DNA of 64,000 bases from Neotamlana laminarinivorans (GCF_020523925.1 NZ_JAJAPW010000001.1:186001-250000), one strand, 5' to 3'. Counted from the first letter of the stretch, positions 29,227 to 39,206 are shown. Numbers and translations are program-made. The notes: a model not told the origin generated them from the sequence alone.

Positions 29227-30501
29227 TTATTTTCTAAATATAGTTTGTTTTCTATCTGGTCCTACCGAAACAATTGTTATAGGTATTTCGAGTTCTTTTT
29301 CTAAAAATTCAATATATTCGTTAAGTTCTTTTGGAAGTTGAGATGTTTCAGACATAGCTGTTAAATCTTCTTCCCAACCTTTTACTTCTGAGTAAACAGG
29401 TTCTACATTTTCAGGTTCAATATTGTAAGGTAGATGTGTAATTTCTTCACCTTTATATTTGTAAGCCGTACAAACTTTTAAAGTTTTAAAACCAGAAAGT
29501 ACATCACCTTTCATCATCATTAATTGTGTAACGCCGTTAACTTGACAGGCATATTTTAATGCAACTAAATCTAACCAACCACAACGACGACGACGTCCTG
29601 TTGTTGCTCCGAACTCGTTACCTACACGTCCCATTGTTTCTCCATCTTCATCAAATAATTCTGTAGGGAATGGCCCAGAACCAACACGAGTGGTGTATGC
29701 TTTAAAAATACCGAAAACCTCACCAATTTTGTTAGGAGCTACGCCCAAACCTGTACAAGCTCCAGCAGCGGTTGTATTACTAGATGTAACAAAAGGATAT
29801 GTACCAAAATCAATATCTAACAAAGAACCTTGTGCACCTTCTGCTAAAATTGATTTTTCTTCTTTTTGAGCTTGATAAATGTACTCTTCAGAATCTATAA
29901 ATGTTAGAGACTTTAAAACCTCAATGGCTTTAAAGAATTCTTCTTCTAATTCTTTTAAATTATACTCGATATCTACATCGTAAAACGCAATCATAGATTC
30001 GTGTTTATCGGCTAAATTTCGATAGCGTTCTTTCCAATCGCTTAATTCTAAATCACCTACACGAATACCATTTCTGCCTGTTTTATCCATATAAGTTGGC
30101 CCGATACCTTTTAAAGTGGAACCAATTTTAGCTTTACCTTTCGAGGCTTCGCTAGCAGCATCTAATAAACGATGTGTTGGTAAAATTATGTGTGCTTTAC
30201 GAGAAATTAATAATGTTTTTTTGTAATCTATATTTTGCTCGTCAAGCTTATCTAATTCTCCTTTAAAAATAACAGGATCTATAACTACACCATTACCAAC
30301 TAAGTTAATAGCATTATCATGAAAAATACCAGATGGAATAGTGTGTAATACGTGTTTTTTTCCGTTAAAAACAAGTGTGTGTCCTGCGTTTGGACCACCT
30401 TGAAAACGAGCAATTATGTTGTAATTTTGGGTTAGTACGTCAACAATTTTTCCTTTGCCTTCGTCTCCCCATTGGAGTCCAAGTAGTAAATCTACTGCCA
30501 T
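29227..30501 (-). CDS. purA: adenylosuccinate synthetase
   Basis: This enzyme makes adenylosuccinate from IMP, aspartate and GTP, the first committed step to AMP. At 424 residues it is normal. The opening is LLLGLQWGDEGKGKIVD with the GTP-binding loop and catalytic Asp, then FQGGPNAGHTLV with the catalytic His. The IMP-site GSTLKGIGPTY and the guanine-site GTTTGRRRRCGWLD follow. It is the last gene of the minus-strand series rdgB-relA-fur-purA, 9 bases after fur. Adenylosuccinate synthetases are known to be inhibited by ppGpp, and the neighbouring ppGpp enzyme makes the arrangement suggestive. Confidence 0.97.
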   Translation of the reverse strand: MAVDLLLGLQWGDEGKGKIVDVLTQNYNIIARFQGGPNAGHTLVFNGKKHVLHTIPSGIFHDNAINLVGNGVVIDPVIFKGELDKLDEQNIDYKKTLLISRKAHIILPTHRLLDAASEASKGKAKIGSTLKGIGPTYMDKTGRNGIRVGDLELSDWKERYRNLADKHESMIAFYDVDIEYNLKELEEEFFKAIEVLKSLTFIDSEEYIYQAQKEEKSILAEGAQGSLLDIDFGTYPFVTSSNTTAAGACTGLGVAPNKIGEVFGIFKAYTTRVGSGPFPTELFDEDGETMGRVGNEFGATTGRRRRCGWLDLVALKYACQVNGVTQLMMMKGDVLSGFKTLKVCTAYKYKGEEITHLPYNIEPENVEPVYSEVKGWEEDLTAMSETSQLPKELNEYIEFLEKELEIPITIVSVGPDRKQTIFRK

Positions 30502-30510
30502 TGTAAAAAG

Positions 30511-30966
30511 TTAGTTGTTTGTATTAGATTTTCTGTTTCCGTAGAAATAAAGGGAGTGGTTGTTTATTTCTATATCGAAAACTTCTTCGATTGTTTTTTT
30601 TATAGATTGAATTCTTGGGTCGCAAAACTCTATAACCTCACCAGTGTCTGTTAAAATTACATGGTCGTGTTGTTTATCGAAATATGATTTTTCGTATTGC
30701 GATTGGTTTTGCCCAAATTGGTGTTTTCTTACTAAACCGCATTCTAGAAGTAGCTCAATAGTATTATAAAGAGTTGCACGAGATACGCGATACTTTTTAT
30801 TTTTCATGTTTAAATACAACGACTCGATATCGAAATGGTCGTTATTATTATAAATTTCTTGCAAAATAGCGTATCGTTCAGGAGTTTTACGGTGTCCTTT
30901 ATTTTCTAAAAAGTTAGTAAAAACACTTTTAACTATTTCTTGATTTTTGTCTGCTGTTGTCTCCAT
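30511..30966 (-). CDS. Fur-family transcriptional regulator
   Basis: This metal- or peroxide-responsive repressor-type protein has 151 residues. The N-terminal winged helix (about 15-90) includes [14 protein letters not shown] and [21 protein letters not shown]. The C-terminal dimerisation domain has the metal-site KQHDHVIL. The CxxC structural-zinc pair normally found just after that (as in E. coli Fur LDCGKV) is missing: the segment reads [11 protein letters not shown], with only one Cys afterward (FCDP). The subtype (Fur, Zur or PerR) is therefore open. It lies between relA/spoT and purA. Confidence 0.9.
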   Translation of the reverse strand: METTADKNQEIVKSVFTNFLENKGHRKTPERYAILQEIYNNNDHFDIESLYLNMKNKKYRVSRATLYNTIELLLECGLVRKHQFGQNQSQYEKSYFDKQHDHVILTDTGEVIEFCDPRIQSIKKTIEEVFDIEINNHSLYFYGNRKSNTNN

Positions 30967-30989
30967 AATATCGTTGCAAATTTACACTT

Positions 30990-33215
30990 TTAAACTCGTG
31001 TAACCTTATCTATACCATTAATTTTTTTAAGTTTTTGTAGAAGTGTTTTAATTATTGTGTTATTTTTAACAATAACGCTAACTTTTCCTGAAAATAGTCC
31101 ATCATTGCTTTTAAAACTAATACTTTGCATGTTTACATGCATGTTTTCTGAGATTATTTTTGTTATATCGTTAACCAGACCAATGTGGTCTATTCCTGTT
31201 ATAATAATTTTTACTAAAAACTCTTGCTGTGTAGAATCTATCCATTTCGCTTGCATAATGCGATATGCATAATTAGATTGTAAGCTTACCGCATTAGGGC
31301 AATTGTATTTATGCACTTTTATACCCTCGTTAACGGTTAAAAAACCAAATACAGCATCACCTGGAATTGGATTACAGCAGTTTGCTAATTTATATTCTAA
31401 TTTTTCTTCTTCTTTACCAAAAACAAGTGAATCGAAATTTACAGTAATTTCATGTTTGTCGAGTTCTTCTTTCTTTATTGGTGTTTTTTTAGATATTTTA
31501 TTTTTGATGTAAGACATAAAACTATTGCTTCTGGACGACGCAAAGTTTTTTATCATAGTATTATCTATGGTGCCAACACCAACTCGATAAAATAAATCTA
31601 AACTTGTTTTTAAATCGAAAAAGCGAACCATATCGTTTACGGCTTCTTCGTCTAAATTTATTTTTAAATGTTTTAATTTTCTTCTTAAAATTTCTTTACC
31701 ATCTTCGCCGATACGTTTTTCATCTTCTTTTAAAGCTGATTTAATTTTAGCTCTAGCACGTGCAGTTGTAGCATAATCTAACCAGTTAGCATTTGGTTTT
31801 GCACTTTCTGAGGTTATAATATCTACTTGATCACCACTTTTAAGACCATGACTTAAAGTAACTAATTTGCCATTAACTTTGGCGCCTCGGGTTCTCATAC
31901 CAACCTCTGTGTGTATGCTGAAGGCAAAGTCTAGTGCTGTTGCACCTTTGGGAAGAGATTTTAATTCACCTTTTGGAGTAAAAACAAATATTTCTTTAGA
32001 GTAAAGGTTTAATTTAAATTGCTCTACAAAATCTACGGCATTTAACTCTGGGTTTTCTAAGGCTTCTTGTAAGCGATTAATCCAGCTTTCTAAGTTATCT
32101 TCTTTCTCGTTGGCTTGTTTATATTTGTAATGTGCGGCATAACCTTTTTCGGCTATTTCGTTCATTCGGTTACTTCGTATTTGTACTTCTACCCATCTGC
32201 CTTTTGGCCCCATAACAGTAATGTGAAGTGCTTCGTATCCTGTACTTTTTGGTGAAGAAATCCAGTCGCGAAGCCTTGTTGGGTTTGGCCTAAAGTGATC
32301 TGTTACTATGGAATATATTTTCCATGCGATAAATTTTTCAGCTTTAGGGTCGGCATCACACTGGTAAATAATTCTAATGGCAAATTTATCATATACTTCT
32401 TCAAAAGGTACGCCTTGGTTTAGCATTTTTCGCCTTATAGAAAAAATAGATTTTGGTCGGCCTTTTATAGTGTAATCTAGGTTTTCTTTGTTTAAAGAGT
32501 TTTCAATAACTTCACTAAATTGAGCTATATACAAGTCTTGCTCTTCTTTACTCTCTTTTATTTTACTTAAAATATCGCTATAAACTTGTGGTTCGGTATA
32601 TTTTAAACCTAAATCTTCAAGTTCAGTTTTTATATTATATAACCCAATTCTGTGGGCAAGTGGAGCGTAAATGTATAGTGTTTCTGAAGCGATTTTTACT
32701 TGTTTATCTGCTCGCATCGAGTCCATAGTTTGCATGTTGTGCAATCTATCGGCTATTTTAATTATGATTACTCTAACATCGTCATTGAGAGTTAAAAGCA
32801 TTTTTCGGAAGTTTTCCGCTTGAAGCGAAACATCCATATCTTGTTCTTTACTTAATGAGGATATTTTTGTAAGTCCAGCAACAATTGTAGCAACGGTTTC
32901 ACCAAAAAGTTTTTTTATATCATCAATTTCGTAATCAGGACTGTCTTCAACAACATCATGTAGTAGTGCAGATGCTATAGATGTGGCATCTAAACCAATT
33001 TCCTGAGCAACAATTTTTGCCACAGCAATGGGATGAAAAATATATGCTTCGCCCGATTTCCGTCTTTGATTTTTATGGCCATCTAAAGCCACATCAAAAG
33101 CTTTTCTAATTAGTTTTTTGTCATCATCTGTTAAGGTGGTGTAACTAACTTTTAATAGCTCTTTGTAGGCTTTTTTAATGGCAATGTTTTCTTTCTCTAT
33201 AGCTTCTTCTGTCAT
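30990..33215 (-). CDS. bifunctional (p)ppGpp synthetase/hydrolase (RelA/SpoT)
   Basis: This is a 741-residue stringent-response enzyme. The N-terminal HD hydrolase domain has HPIAVAKIVAQ and LLHDVVEDSPDY, so the hydrolase metal site appears complete. The synthetase domain (about 240-360) has the basic GRPKSIFSIRRKM, FAIRIIY and VEVQIRS. A TGS domain (about 410-470, EIFVFTPKGELKSLPKGATALD), a helical/zinc-finger-like part (KLANCCNPIPGD) and an ACT domain at the C-terminus (FLVKIIITGIDHIGLVNDI) complete the long RSH layout. This is probably the main long RSH enzyme. It follows rdgB by 43 bases and precedes fur by 23. Confidence 0.94.
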   Translation of the reverse strand: MTEEAIEKENIAIKKAYKELLKVSYTTLTDDDKKLIRKAFDVALDGHKNQRRKSGEAYIFHPIAVAKIVAQEIGLDATSIASALLHDVVEDSPDYEIDDIKKLFGETVATIVAGLTKISSLSKEQDMDVSLQAENFRKMLLTLNDDVRVIIIKIADRLHNMQTMDSMRADKQVKIASETLYIYAPLAHRIGLYNIKTELEDLGLKYTEPQVYSDILSKIKESKEEQDLYIAQFSEVIENSLNKENLDYTIKGRPKSIFSIRRKMLNQGVPFEEVYDKFAIRIIYQCDADPKAEKFIAWKIYSIVTDHFRPNPTRLRDWISSPKSTGYEALHITVMGPKGRWVEVQIRSNRMNEIAEKGYAAHYKYKQANEKEDNLESWINRLQEALENPELNAVDFVEQFKLNLYSKEIFVFTPKGELKSLPKGATALDFAFSIHTEVGMRTRGAKVNGKLVTLSHGLKSGDQVDIITSESAKPNANWLDYATTARARAKIKSALKEDEKRIGEDGKEILRRKLKHLKINLDEEAVNDMVRFFDLKTSLDLFYRVGVGTIDNTMIKNFASSRSNSFMSYIKNKISKKTPIKKEELDKHEITVNFDSLVFGKEEEKLEYKLANCCNPIPGDAVFGFLTVNEGIKVHKYNCPNAVSLQSNYAYRIMQAKWIDSTQQEFLVKIIITGIDHIGLVNDITKIISENMHVNMQSISFKSNDGLFSGKVSVIVKNNTIIKTLLQKLKKINGIDKVTRV

Positions 33216-33258
33216 AAATTAAATTTACAATAATCAAATGAAATCGCCAATATTAAAA

Positions 33259-33840
33259 TTACAATTTTAAATTATTTAAATAGCTTACTAGCTGTTTAAC
33301 AGCAATGGCTCTGTGGCTTATTATGTTTTTCGTTTCTAAAGACATTTCTGCAAACGTTTTGTTGAATGTATTGGGTTGAAAAACAGGGTCGTAACCAAAA
33401 CCGTTTACTCCTTTTTTTTCTGTGGTTATTGTACCTTTACAGATTCCTTCAAATGTTTCTACTTTTTCTCCTATTTGTAATGCTATTACGGTTTTAAATT
33501 GTGCATTGCGATTGTTTTTATCTTTTAATTCGTGTAATAGCTTTTTAATGTTGTCGTTATCATTTTTTTGTAAGCCAGCATACCTTGCAGAGTGCACACC
33601 AGGCGCCCCGTTTAATTCATTAACTTCCAAACCTGTGTCATCTGCAAAACAATCGTAACCAAAATTAGTTTTTATATAATTTGCTTTTTGTTTAGCATTG
33701 CCTAAAATGGTGTTTTGTGTCTCAGGTATATCAATGTTACAACCTATATCTTTTAAACTTAAAATTTTGATGTAATCTGGAATGAGCTTTTGTACTTCAT
33801 AAATTTTATTTGGGTTGTTAGTCGAAAAAACTAGCTTCAT
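33259..33840 (-). CDS. rdgB: non-canonical purine NTP pyrophosphatase (dITP/XTP)
   Basis: This 193-residue house-cleaning enzyme hydrolyses dITP, ITP and XTP to the monophosphate. The substrate motif is LVFSTNNPNKIYEV at the N-terminus. The catalytic region has CFADDTGLEVNELNGAPGVHSARYAG and later GVNGFGYDPVF, then the C-terminal SHRAIAVKQL. All conserved positions are present. It is the promoter-proximal gene of the set continuing to relA/spoT, fur and purA, a run concerned with purine nucleotides. The 151-base region upstream is shared with the divergent PAS kinase. Confidence 0.95.
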   Translation of the reverse strand: MKLVFSTNNPNKIYEVQKLIPDYIKILSLKDIGCNIDIPETQNTILGNAKQKANYIKTNFGYDCFADDTGLEVNELNGAPGVHSARYAGLQKNDNDNIKKLLHELKDKNNRNAQFKTVIALQIGEKVETFEGICKGTITTEKKGVNGFGYDPVFQPNTFNKTFAEMSLETKNIISHRAIAVKQLVSYLNNLKL

Positions 33841-33991
33841 AACTGATTTTTATGGGTTTTAATGTTAATTTGTAAAAAAAATTGAACTAAATTTTAGTAA
33901 TTTTATCACTATATGAATAATTTTATTCTGTCATTTTTTTAATTATTTTGAAAAAATACAATTATATTCAAAGTGGAGGTAAAGATAATAA

Positions 33992-36900
33992 ATGAGCGAA
34001 ATAAACAACAATATTGAAGTAGTAGGTGAGGAGAATTTATTTAAGGTCTTTATCGAGCAGTCTCCTAGCGCAGTAGCCATTTTAGATAAAAATATGGTTT
34101 ACCTTGCTGCGTCATTCCAATGGTTAAAAGATTATAAAAAAGAAAAAGAAGATGTTGTAGGTAAGAGCCATTATGACATTTTTCCTGAAATTGGTGATGA
34201 TTGGAAATTAAAACATCAAGAATGTTTAAATGGAGCTATTGATGTTTGTGAAGAAGCACCTTTTAAGCGAGCAGATGGATCTGTACAATGGATTTCTTGG
34301 GATGTTCGGCCATGGTATAATTCTGAAGGAAAAATAGGCGGACTCATAATGTACACAGGAGACGTTACAGAGAAAAGAAATAAAAGAATTGAAAATGAAC
34401 GCAACGAGTATATTTTAGCTAAAACTGAGAAACTATCTAAAATAGGAACTTGGGAGTTAGATTTAAATACAGGTGAGTATACTTTAAATGAAATGAGTAG
34501 AAAGCTGCTAGAGTTGCCCGAAGATTATAAAACAGATGCTTCTGCTTGTTCACGGTTTTATAATTCAGATTCGCAAAATATAAATTTAAATGCAATTGCT
34601 ACTTTAATTGAAACAGGCGAATCTTTTGATTTAGAAATTGAAATGATAACCTACAAAGGAAATAGCATTTGGGTTAGAAAAATAGGTGAAGCCGAATTTA
34701 TTAACAACGAGTGTATTAGGGTTTTTGGCTTGATGCAAGATATTACAGAAAATAAGCTTCAAGAAATCCAAATAAAAAAAAGGAATATACAACTTAATAG
34801 AGGTGAAAAAATTGCAAACCTTGGGTATTGGAGCTGGAAACCAGAAAGTAATACCAGAGATTGGTCGGATAATATGTACGAAATAACTGGTTTTACTGGC
34901 GAGTTTGCAAACTTACAGCCTGTAGAGTTGTTAAACCTTGTAATTCCAGAAGATTACCAGGGAGCTAAAGAACACATGGATAAGGCTTTTAACCAAAAAC
35001 AATGTCATGATGGTTTAGTAATGCGAATAAAAACACCACATGGAAAAATTAAAACAACCCGTGTTCTAGCAGAATTTATAATTAATGAAAAAGGAGAAAT
35101 ATGTGAGGTAGTTGGCACAATGCAAGATATAAGCGAATTAGTACAGGTTGAAAATAAATTTAAAAGTTTGTTACAATCTGCACCAAGTGCTATGATTATT
35201 GCAGATAGTAATGGATGCATACAAATTATAAATAGGCAGGCAGAAAAGATATTTGGTTACAAACCAAGCGAGTTAATAGGTAAACCAGTCGAGGTATTAA
35301 TGCCTACAAATAAAACAAAAAAGCATCAAAATATAACAAAATTTTACTTTGAAAATCCTAAGGGAATATACAGCTACAGCGGTAACAATGTAGTAGGTAA
35401 AGATAAAACTGGGCGGGTTTTTCCTATTGAATTAAGTATAAATCCATTACAAACTGAAGGCGGTGTTTTAGTATCTGTAGCCATTCGAGATATTACAAAA
35501 CAAAAAGAAGCTGAAAAAGAAACGTTACAAAAAAACGAAATGTTAAGTTTTGCCGAAGATTTGGCAAAAATAGGAAACTGGGAATGGCATGCCAATAGTA
35601 ATGAAATTTATTGGTCTAATGGTTTGTATAAAATACTTGATTTATCTAATGAGGACTATCCGGAGATGATAACAGCAAGTTATTATTTAAATTTTGTACA
35701 TCCAGACGATAAAGCGTTTCTATCTAAAAAAATAGAAGAAATACTAAATTTAAAGAAAACAGAAGATGAGTTTGTTTACAGATTAATAACAAAAACGGGC
35801 AGAGAAATAATAGTTGAAACCAAATGTAAAATTGTTTATAATTCTAGCACCAACAAAATAGATGTAATAAAAGGTACAACCCAAGATATTTCTAGAGATA
35901 AAAAAATAGAACAAGAAATAACTCAGAAAAACAAAATGCTCAATTTTGCTGAGAGTTTTGCTAAAATGGGTAGTTGGGAAATAGATTTATTAACTGATGA
36001 AATTTTTTGGTCTGATGGAATGTTCGAATTACTTGATATAGAAGATAGAAACCAAACTTTAACCTACGATTATTATTATTCGTTTGTGCATCCAGATGAT
36101 TTAAGTAGTCTTAAAAAAACTCACGAAGTTTTACATGATAATCAGCAATTTTCAAAAAAAGAAGAGCATCGAATAATTTCAGCTAAAGGGTATTTAAAAA
36201 CCATTATATCTAATGGAGAAGCAGTACTAAACGATAAAGGAGAAATTGTTAAAATTAAAGGTGTAGCCAAAGATGTTACTCAAGAAAGAGAAATTCAACA
36301 GGAAGTAATTCAAAAAAATCAAATGCTAAGTTTTGCCGAAAATTTAGCTATGCTAGGTAACTGGGAATGGGATGCCGTTACAGATGAATTTATTTGGTCT
36401 GATGGACTTTATATAATTTTAGGTGTAAAGAATAGTATTAAAAATATGTCAACAAGAGATTTTTTTAATTACGTTCACCCAGACGATAAAGAGTATTTAA
36501 AAATGCATATTAAGCAGTTTATGCATTTAAAAAAAATAAAAGAAACTTTAGTTTATAGAATTGTTACACCTAAAGGAAAAATTAAGGTTGTACATTCTAA
36601 AGGAAATATTTTTACAAATCAAGCAGGAGATGTAATTAAAATAAAAGGAACTACTCAAGATGTTACAAAACAAAAAGCAATAGCAGAAGAAATTTTGCAA
36701 AAAAATAAAATGCTAAGTTATGCTGAAGATTTAGCTTTAATGGGTAATTGGTATTGGAACATTGAAACCAATGAATTAACCTGGTCTTCTGGAAAAGATA
36801 AAATTCTAGAATTAAAAAAGCCTTTAAAAGATAAATCTTTTGAGGTATACCTTAATAAATTTGTTCATCCAGATGATACAGATTATGTAACAAACCGAGT

Positions 36901-38569
36901 GGAACAAATATTTCAAGATAAAAGCTTTGGAGAAGTTATTGAGCATCGCATTATTACAGAAAATAAAAATGTAAAAATTATACATTTACTTGGTGAGGTT
37001 GTTACTAACACCCAAGAGGAAATAATATTTATGAAAGGTACTTGCCAAGATGTAACTAAACAATATGAAACCCAAAAGTTAATAGAGCGAAAAAATGAAA
37101 TGCTTAGTTATGCTGAAAATTTAGCACTCATAGGTAATTGGCAATGGTTTATAGGCAGTAATGAAATTATTTGGTCTGATGGGATTTATAAAATTTTAGA
37201 TATAGATGATAAAACTCAAAAAATTACAATAAATTATTATTTAAGTTTTGTACACCCAGAAGATAAAAAATATGTATATAATATTCTAGAGAGAAAGTTA
37301 ATAAAGAAAGATTTTAGTGAACCTATAGAGCATAGAATGATAACTAAAAAGGGGCTTATTAAAACTGTATATTTACTCGGAAATGCAGAAATTGATAGTA
37401 ATGGTAAAGTAATGAGTATAAAAGGTACATGCCAAGATATTACCCAGCAAAAAAAATCAAAACAAGAAATATTACATAAAAACGAATTGTTATCTCAAGC
37501 CGAAAGTATTGGTTTAATGGGTAGTTGGCAGTTAAATTTAAAAACTTTTGAAGCAGAATGGTCTGAAGGTTTATGTGATATTTTAGAGGTAGATTATAAA
37601 ACACAACAATTTTCATTTCAACATTATTTAAAATTTGTACATCATGACGATCGTAGTCATGTTATTAAAATGTTAGAGAAAGCAATTTTAGAAAAAACAT
37701 TAAGCGAGAATATAGAGCATCGTGTAATAACAGCTTTGGGTAGTATAAAATATGTTGACATTTTAGCAGAAGTTGTTTTAAACGATAAAGGAGAACCATA
37801 CATGGCCAATGGTACATGTCAAGATATTACAAAACAAAAAGAAGAAGAATTAATAGTTTTAGAAACCAATAAAAATCTAGAAATTTTAGCCGAAGAATTA
37901 ACAAAACAAAACACTCAATTATCAGATTTTGCTCAAATAACATCTCATAATTTACGAGCACCAGTTAGTAATTTAAACTCACTTTTAGAGCTTTATCATT
38001 ACAGCGATAATTTAGAAGAAAAAAGATTATTATTTGAAAAATTCGATACTGTAGTAGGGCATTTAACAAGTACATTAAACACGCTAGTTAATGCATTAAA
38101 AACAAAAAGTAGTGCTGTAAAAAGAGAAATTATATATTTTAATGATGTTTTAAATACAACAAAAAATTTATTATTCTTTCAAATATCCGAGAATAAGGTT
38201 ATTATAAATAGTGATTTTGAAGAAGTAGAAAAAATTTCATATAATCGCGATTATATTGAAAGTATATTCCTTAACTTAATGGAAAATGCAATAAAATATA
38301 AGGCACCAAACAGAACGCCAATAATTGACATATATACAAAAATCAATGAAAATGGTTCAATAAAGTTAATTATAAAAGATAATGGATTAGGAATAAATTT
38401 AAATAGGCATGGAAAAAAAATATTTGGGTTAAATCAAGTTTTTCACAAACATCCCGAGGCTAAAGGAGTAGGGTTATTCATGACAAAAACACAAATTGAA
38501 AGTATGGGAGGTTCTATATTTGTATCGAGTGAAGTAGACGAAGGAACTACATTTGTAATTAATTTTTAA
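33992..38569 (+). CDS. multi-PAS sensor histidine kinase (ten PAS domains, cytoplasmic)
   Basis: This is a 1525-residue kinase with no signal peptide or membrane helix, so it should sense an internal or diffusible signal. I count ten PAS domains. Four are diverged (about 15-125, 145-255, 270-385 and 390-510). Six are closely similar PAS_3-type units starting near residues 516, 649, 777, 906, 1036 and 1165, each opening with MLSxAExLAxxGNWxW and containing a FVHPDD motif. A coiled coil leads to the HisKA segment SHNLRAPVSN (phosphorylated His about 1318). The HATPase domain has NLMENAIKYKAP (N box), DNGLGI (G1) and GVGLFMTK (G2). A response regulator follows after 9 bases. No haem or flavin site can be assigned. 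Confidence 0.92.
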   Translation: MSEINNNIEVVGEENLFKVFIEQSPSAVAILDKNMVYLAASFQWLKDYKKEKEDVVGKSHYDIFPEIGDDWKLKHQECLNGAIDVCEEAPFKRADGSVQWISWDVRPWYNSEGKIGGLIMYTGDVTEKRNKRIENERNEYILAKTEKLSKIGTWELDLNTGEYTLNEMSRKLLELPEDYKTDASACSRFYNSDSQNINLNAIATLIETGESFDLEIEMITYKGNSIWVRKIGEAEFINNECIRVFGLMQDITENKLQEIQIKKRNIQLNRGEKIANLGYWSWKPESNTRDWSDNMYEITGFTGEFANLQPVELLNLVIPEDYQGAKEHMDKAFNQKQCHDGLVMRIKTPHGKIKTTRVLAEFIINEKGEICEVVGTMQDISELVQVENKFKSLLQSAPSAMIIADSNGCIQIINRQAEKIFGYKPSELIGKPVEVLMPTNKTKKHQNITKFYFENPKGIYSYSGNNVVGKDKTGRVFPIELSINPLQTEGGVLVSVAIRDITKQKEAEKETLQKNEMLSFAEDLAKIGNWEWHANSNEIYWSNGLYKILDLSNEDYPEMITASYYLNFVHPDDKAFLSKKIEEILNLKKTEDEFVYRLITKTGREIIVETKCKIVYNSSTNKIDVIKGTTQDISRDKKIEQEITQKNKMLNFAESFAKMGSWEIDLLTDEIFWSDGMFELLDIEDRNQTLTYDYYYSFVHPDDLSSLKKTHEVLHDNQQFSKKEEHRIISAKGYLKTIISNGEAVLNDKGEIVKIKGVAKDVTQEREIQQEVIQKNQMLSFAENLAMLGNWEWDAVTDEFIWSDGLYIILGVKNSIKNMSTRDFFNYVHPDDKEYLKMHIKQFMHLKKIKETLVYRIVTPKGKIKVVHSKGNIFTNQAGDVIKIKGTTQDVTKQKAIAEEILQKNKMLSYAEDLALMGNWYWNIETNELTWSSGKDKILELKKPLKDKSFEVYLNKFVHPDDTDYVTNRVEQIFQDKSFGEVIEHRIITENKNVKIIHLLGEVVTNTQEEIIFMKGTCQDVTKQYETQKLIERKNEMLSYAENLALIGNWQWFIGSNEIIWSDGIYKILDIDDKTQKITINYYLSFVHPEDKKYVYNILERKLIKKDFSEPIEHRMITKKGLIKTVYLLGNAEIDSNGKVMSIKGTCQDITQQKKSKQEILHKNELLSQAESIGLMGSWQLNLKTFEAEWSEGLCDILEVDYKTQQFSFQHYLKFVHHDDRSHVIKMLEKAILEKTLSENIEHRVITALGSIKYVDILAEVVLNDKGEPYMANGTCQDITKQKEEELIVLETNKNLEILAEELTKQNTQLSDFAQITSHNLRAPVSNLNSLLELYHYSDNLEEKRLLFEKFDTVVGHLTSTLNTLVNALKTKSSAVKREIIYFNDVLNTTKNLLFFQISENKVIINSDFEEVEKISYNRDYIESIFLNLMENAIKYKAPNRTPIIDIYTKINENGSIKLIIKDNGLGINLNRHGKKIFGLNQVFHKHPEAKGVGLFMTKTQIESMGGSIFVSSEVDEGTTFVINF
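35540..37850 (+). repeat. six tandem PAS-coding repeats inside the kinase gene
   Basis: The six C-terminal PAS units repeat with a period of about 128-133 codons (roughly 388 bp). They share the opening motif, an (I/T)WSDG motif about 27 residues on, FVHPDD in the middle and KGTxQDxT at the end of each unit. This points to expansion by tandem duplication within the gene, followed by point divergence. The last unit (from about residue 1165) is the most diverged. Confidence 0.8.
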
Positions 38570-38578
38570 AAACTATTT

Positions 38579-38998
38579 ATGACAAAAAAAGCAGTAAATA
38601 TTTGTATAATAGACGACGATGAAATATATCAATTTACCGCAATACAAACCTTAAAAAAAATAGACATTGAAAAAAATGTAACATCGTTTTACGATGGGGA
38701 AGAAGCCTTTAATTTTTTTCTAGATAATATAAATACAGAAAGTAACTTACCAGATGTAATACTTTTAGATATCAATATGCCTGTTATGGATGGTTTTCAG
38801 TTTATGGATGCCTATGTTAAGTTAAAATCGAAGATTAAAAAAAATATAACAATATACATGGTGTCCTCTTCTGTAGATCCTGCAGATATGAAAAAAGTAG
38901 AAGACTACAAAGACATTATAGGCTACATTGTTAAACCTATGAAACGAGGAGATTTACTAACTAAATTTGAAGATTTACAAGAAAAAGGAGTAATTTAG
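38579..38998 (+). CDS. single-domain response regulator (partner of the PAS kinase)
   Basis: The 139-residue product is one receiver domain with no output domain. The acidic pocket is in CIIDDDEIYQF, the phosphorylated Asp in ILLDINMPVMDGFQF (about D62), the switch Ser in MVSSSVDP, and the Lys in YIVKPMKRGD. It is placed 9 bases after the kinase stop, so they form one operon and a likely pair. With no DNA-binding domain it must act through another protein, for example as a phosphorelay shuttle. A close paralogue lies at 40492 (roughly two thirds identical by eye). Confidence 0.9.
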   Translation: MTKKAVNICIIDDDEIYQFTAIQTLKKIDIEKNVTSFYDGEEAFNFFLDNINTESNLPDVILLDINMPVMDGFQFMDAYVKLKSKIKKNITIYMVSSSVDPADMKKVEDYKDIIGYIVKPMKRGDLLTKFEDLQEKGVI

Positions 38999-39169
38999 TA
39001 AGATTGTTTTTGAAAAAATATCTTAACTAACTTTTTATCTATGCATTTAAAACATATCTATTTTAATAAAATTTATTTAAATTAAATAACATAAACTAAG
39101 TTAACTCTGCAACAGTTTTTAAAGAACTAGCTTGTTAAAAGAGTAAAATATAAAGCAAAATTTGTTTAA

Positions 39170-39184
39170 ATACCTTTAAGGTAT
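39170..39184. promoter_or_regulatory. 15-bp palindrome upstream of the isochorismatase-like gene
   Basis: ATACCTT-T-AAGGTAT is a perfect odd palindrome 55 bases before the ATG at 39239. It has the size of an operator half-site pair, but it could equally be a chance AT-rich palindrome. No second copy was noticed. Confidence 0.3.
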
Positions 39185-39206
39185 AAAAACAAGTAGTCTT
39201 ATCTCT

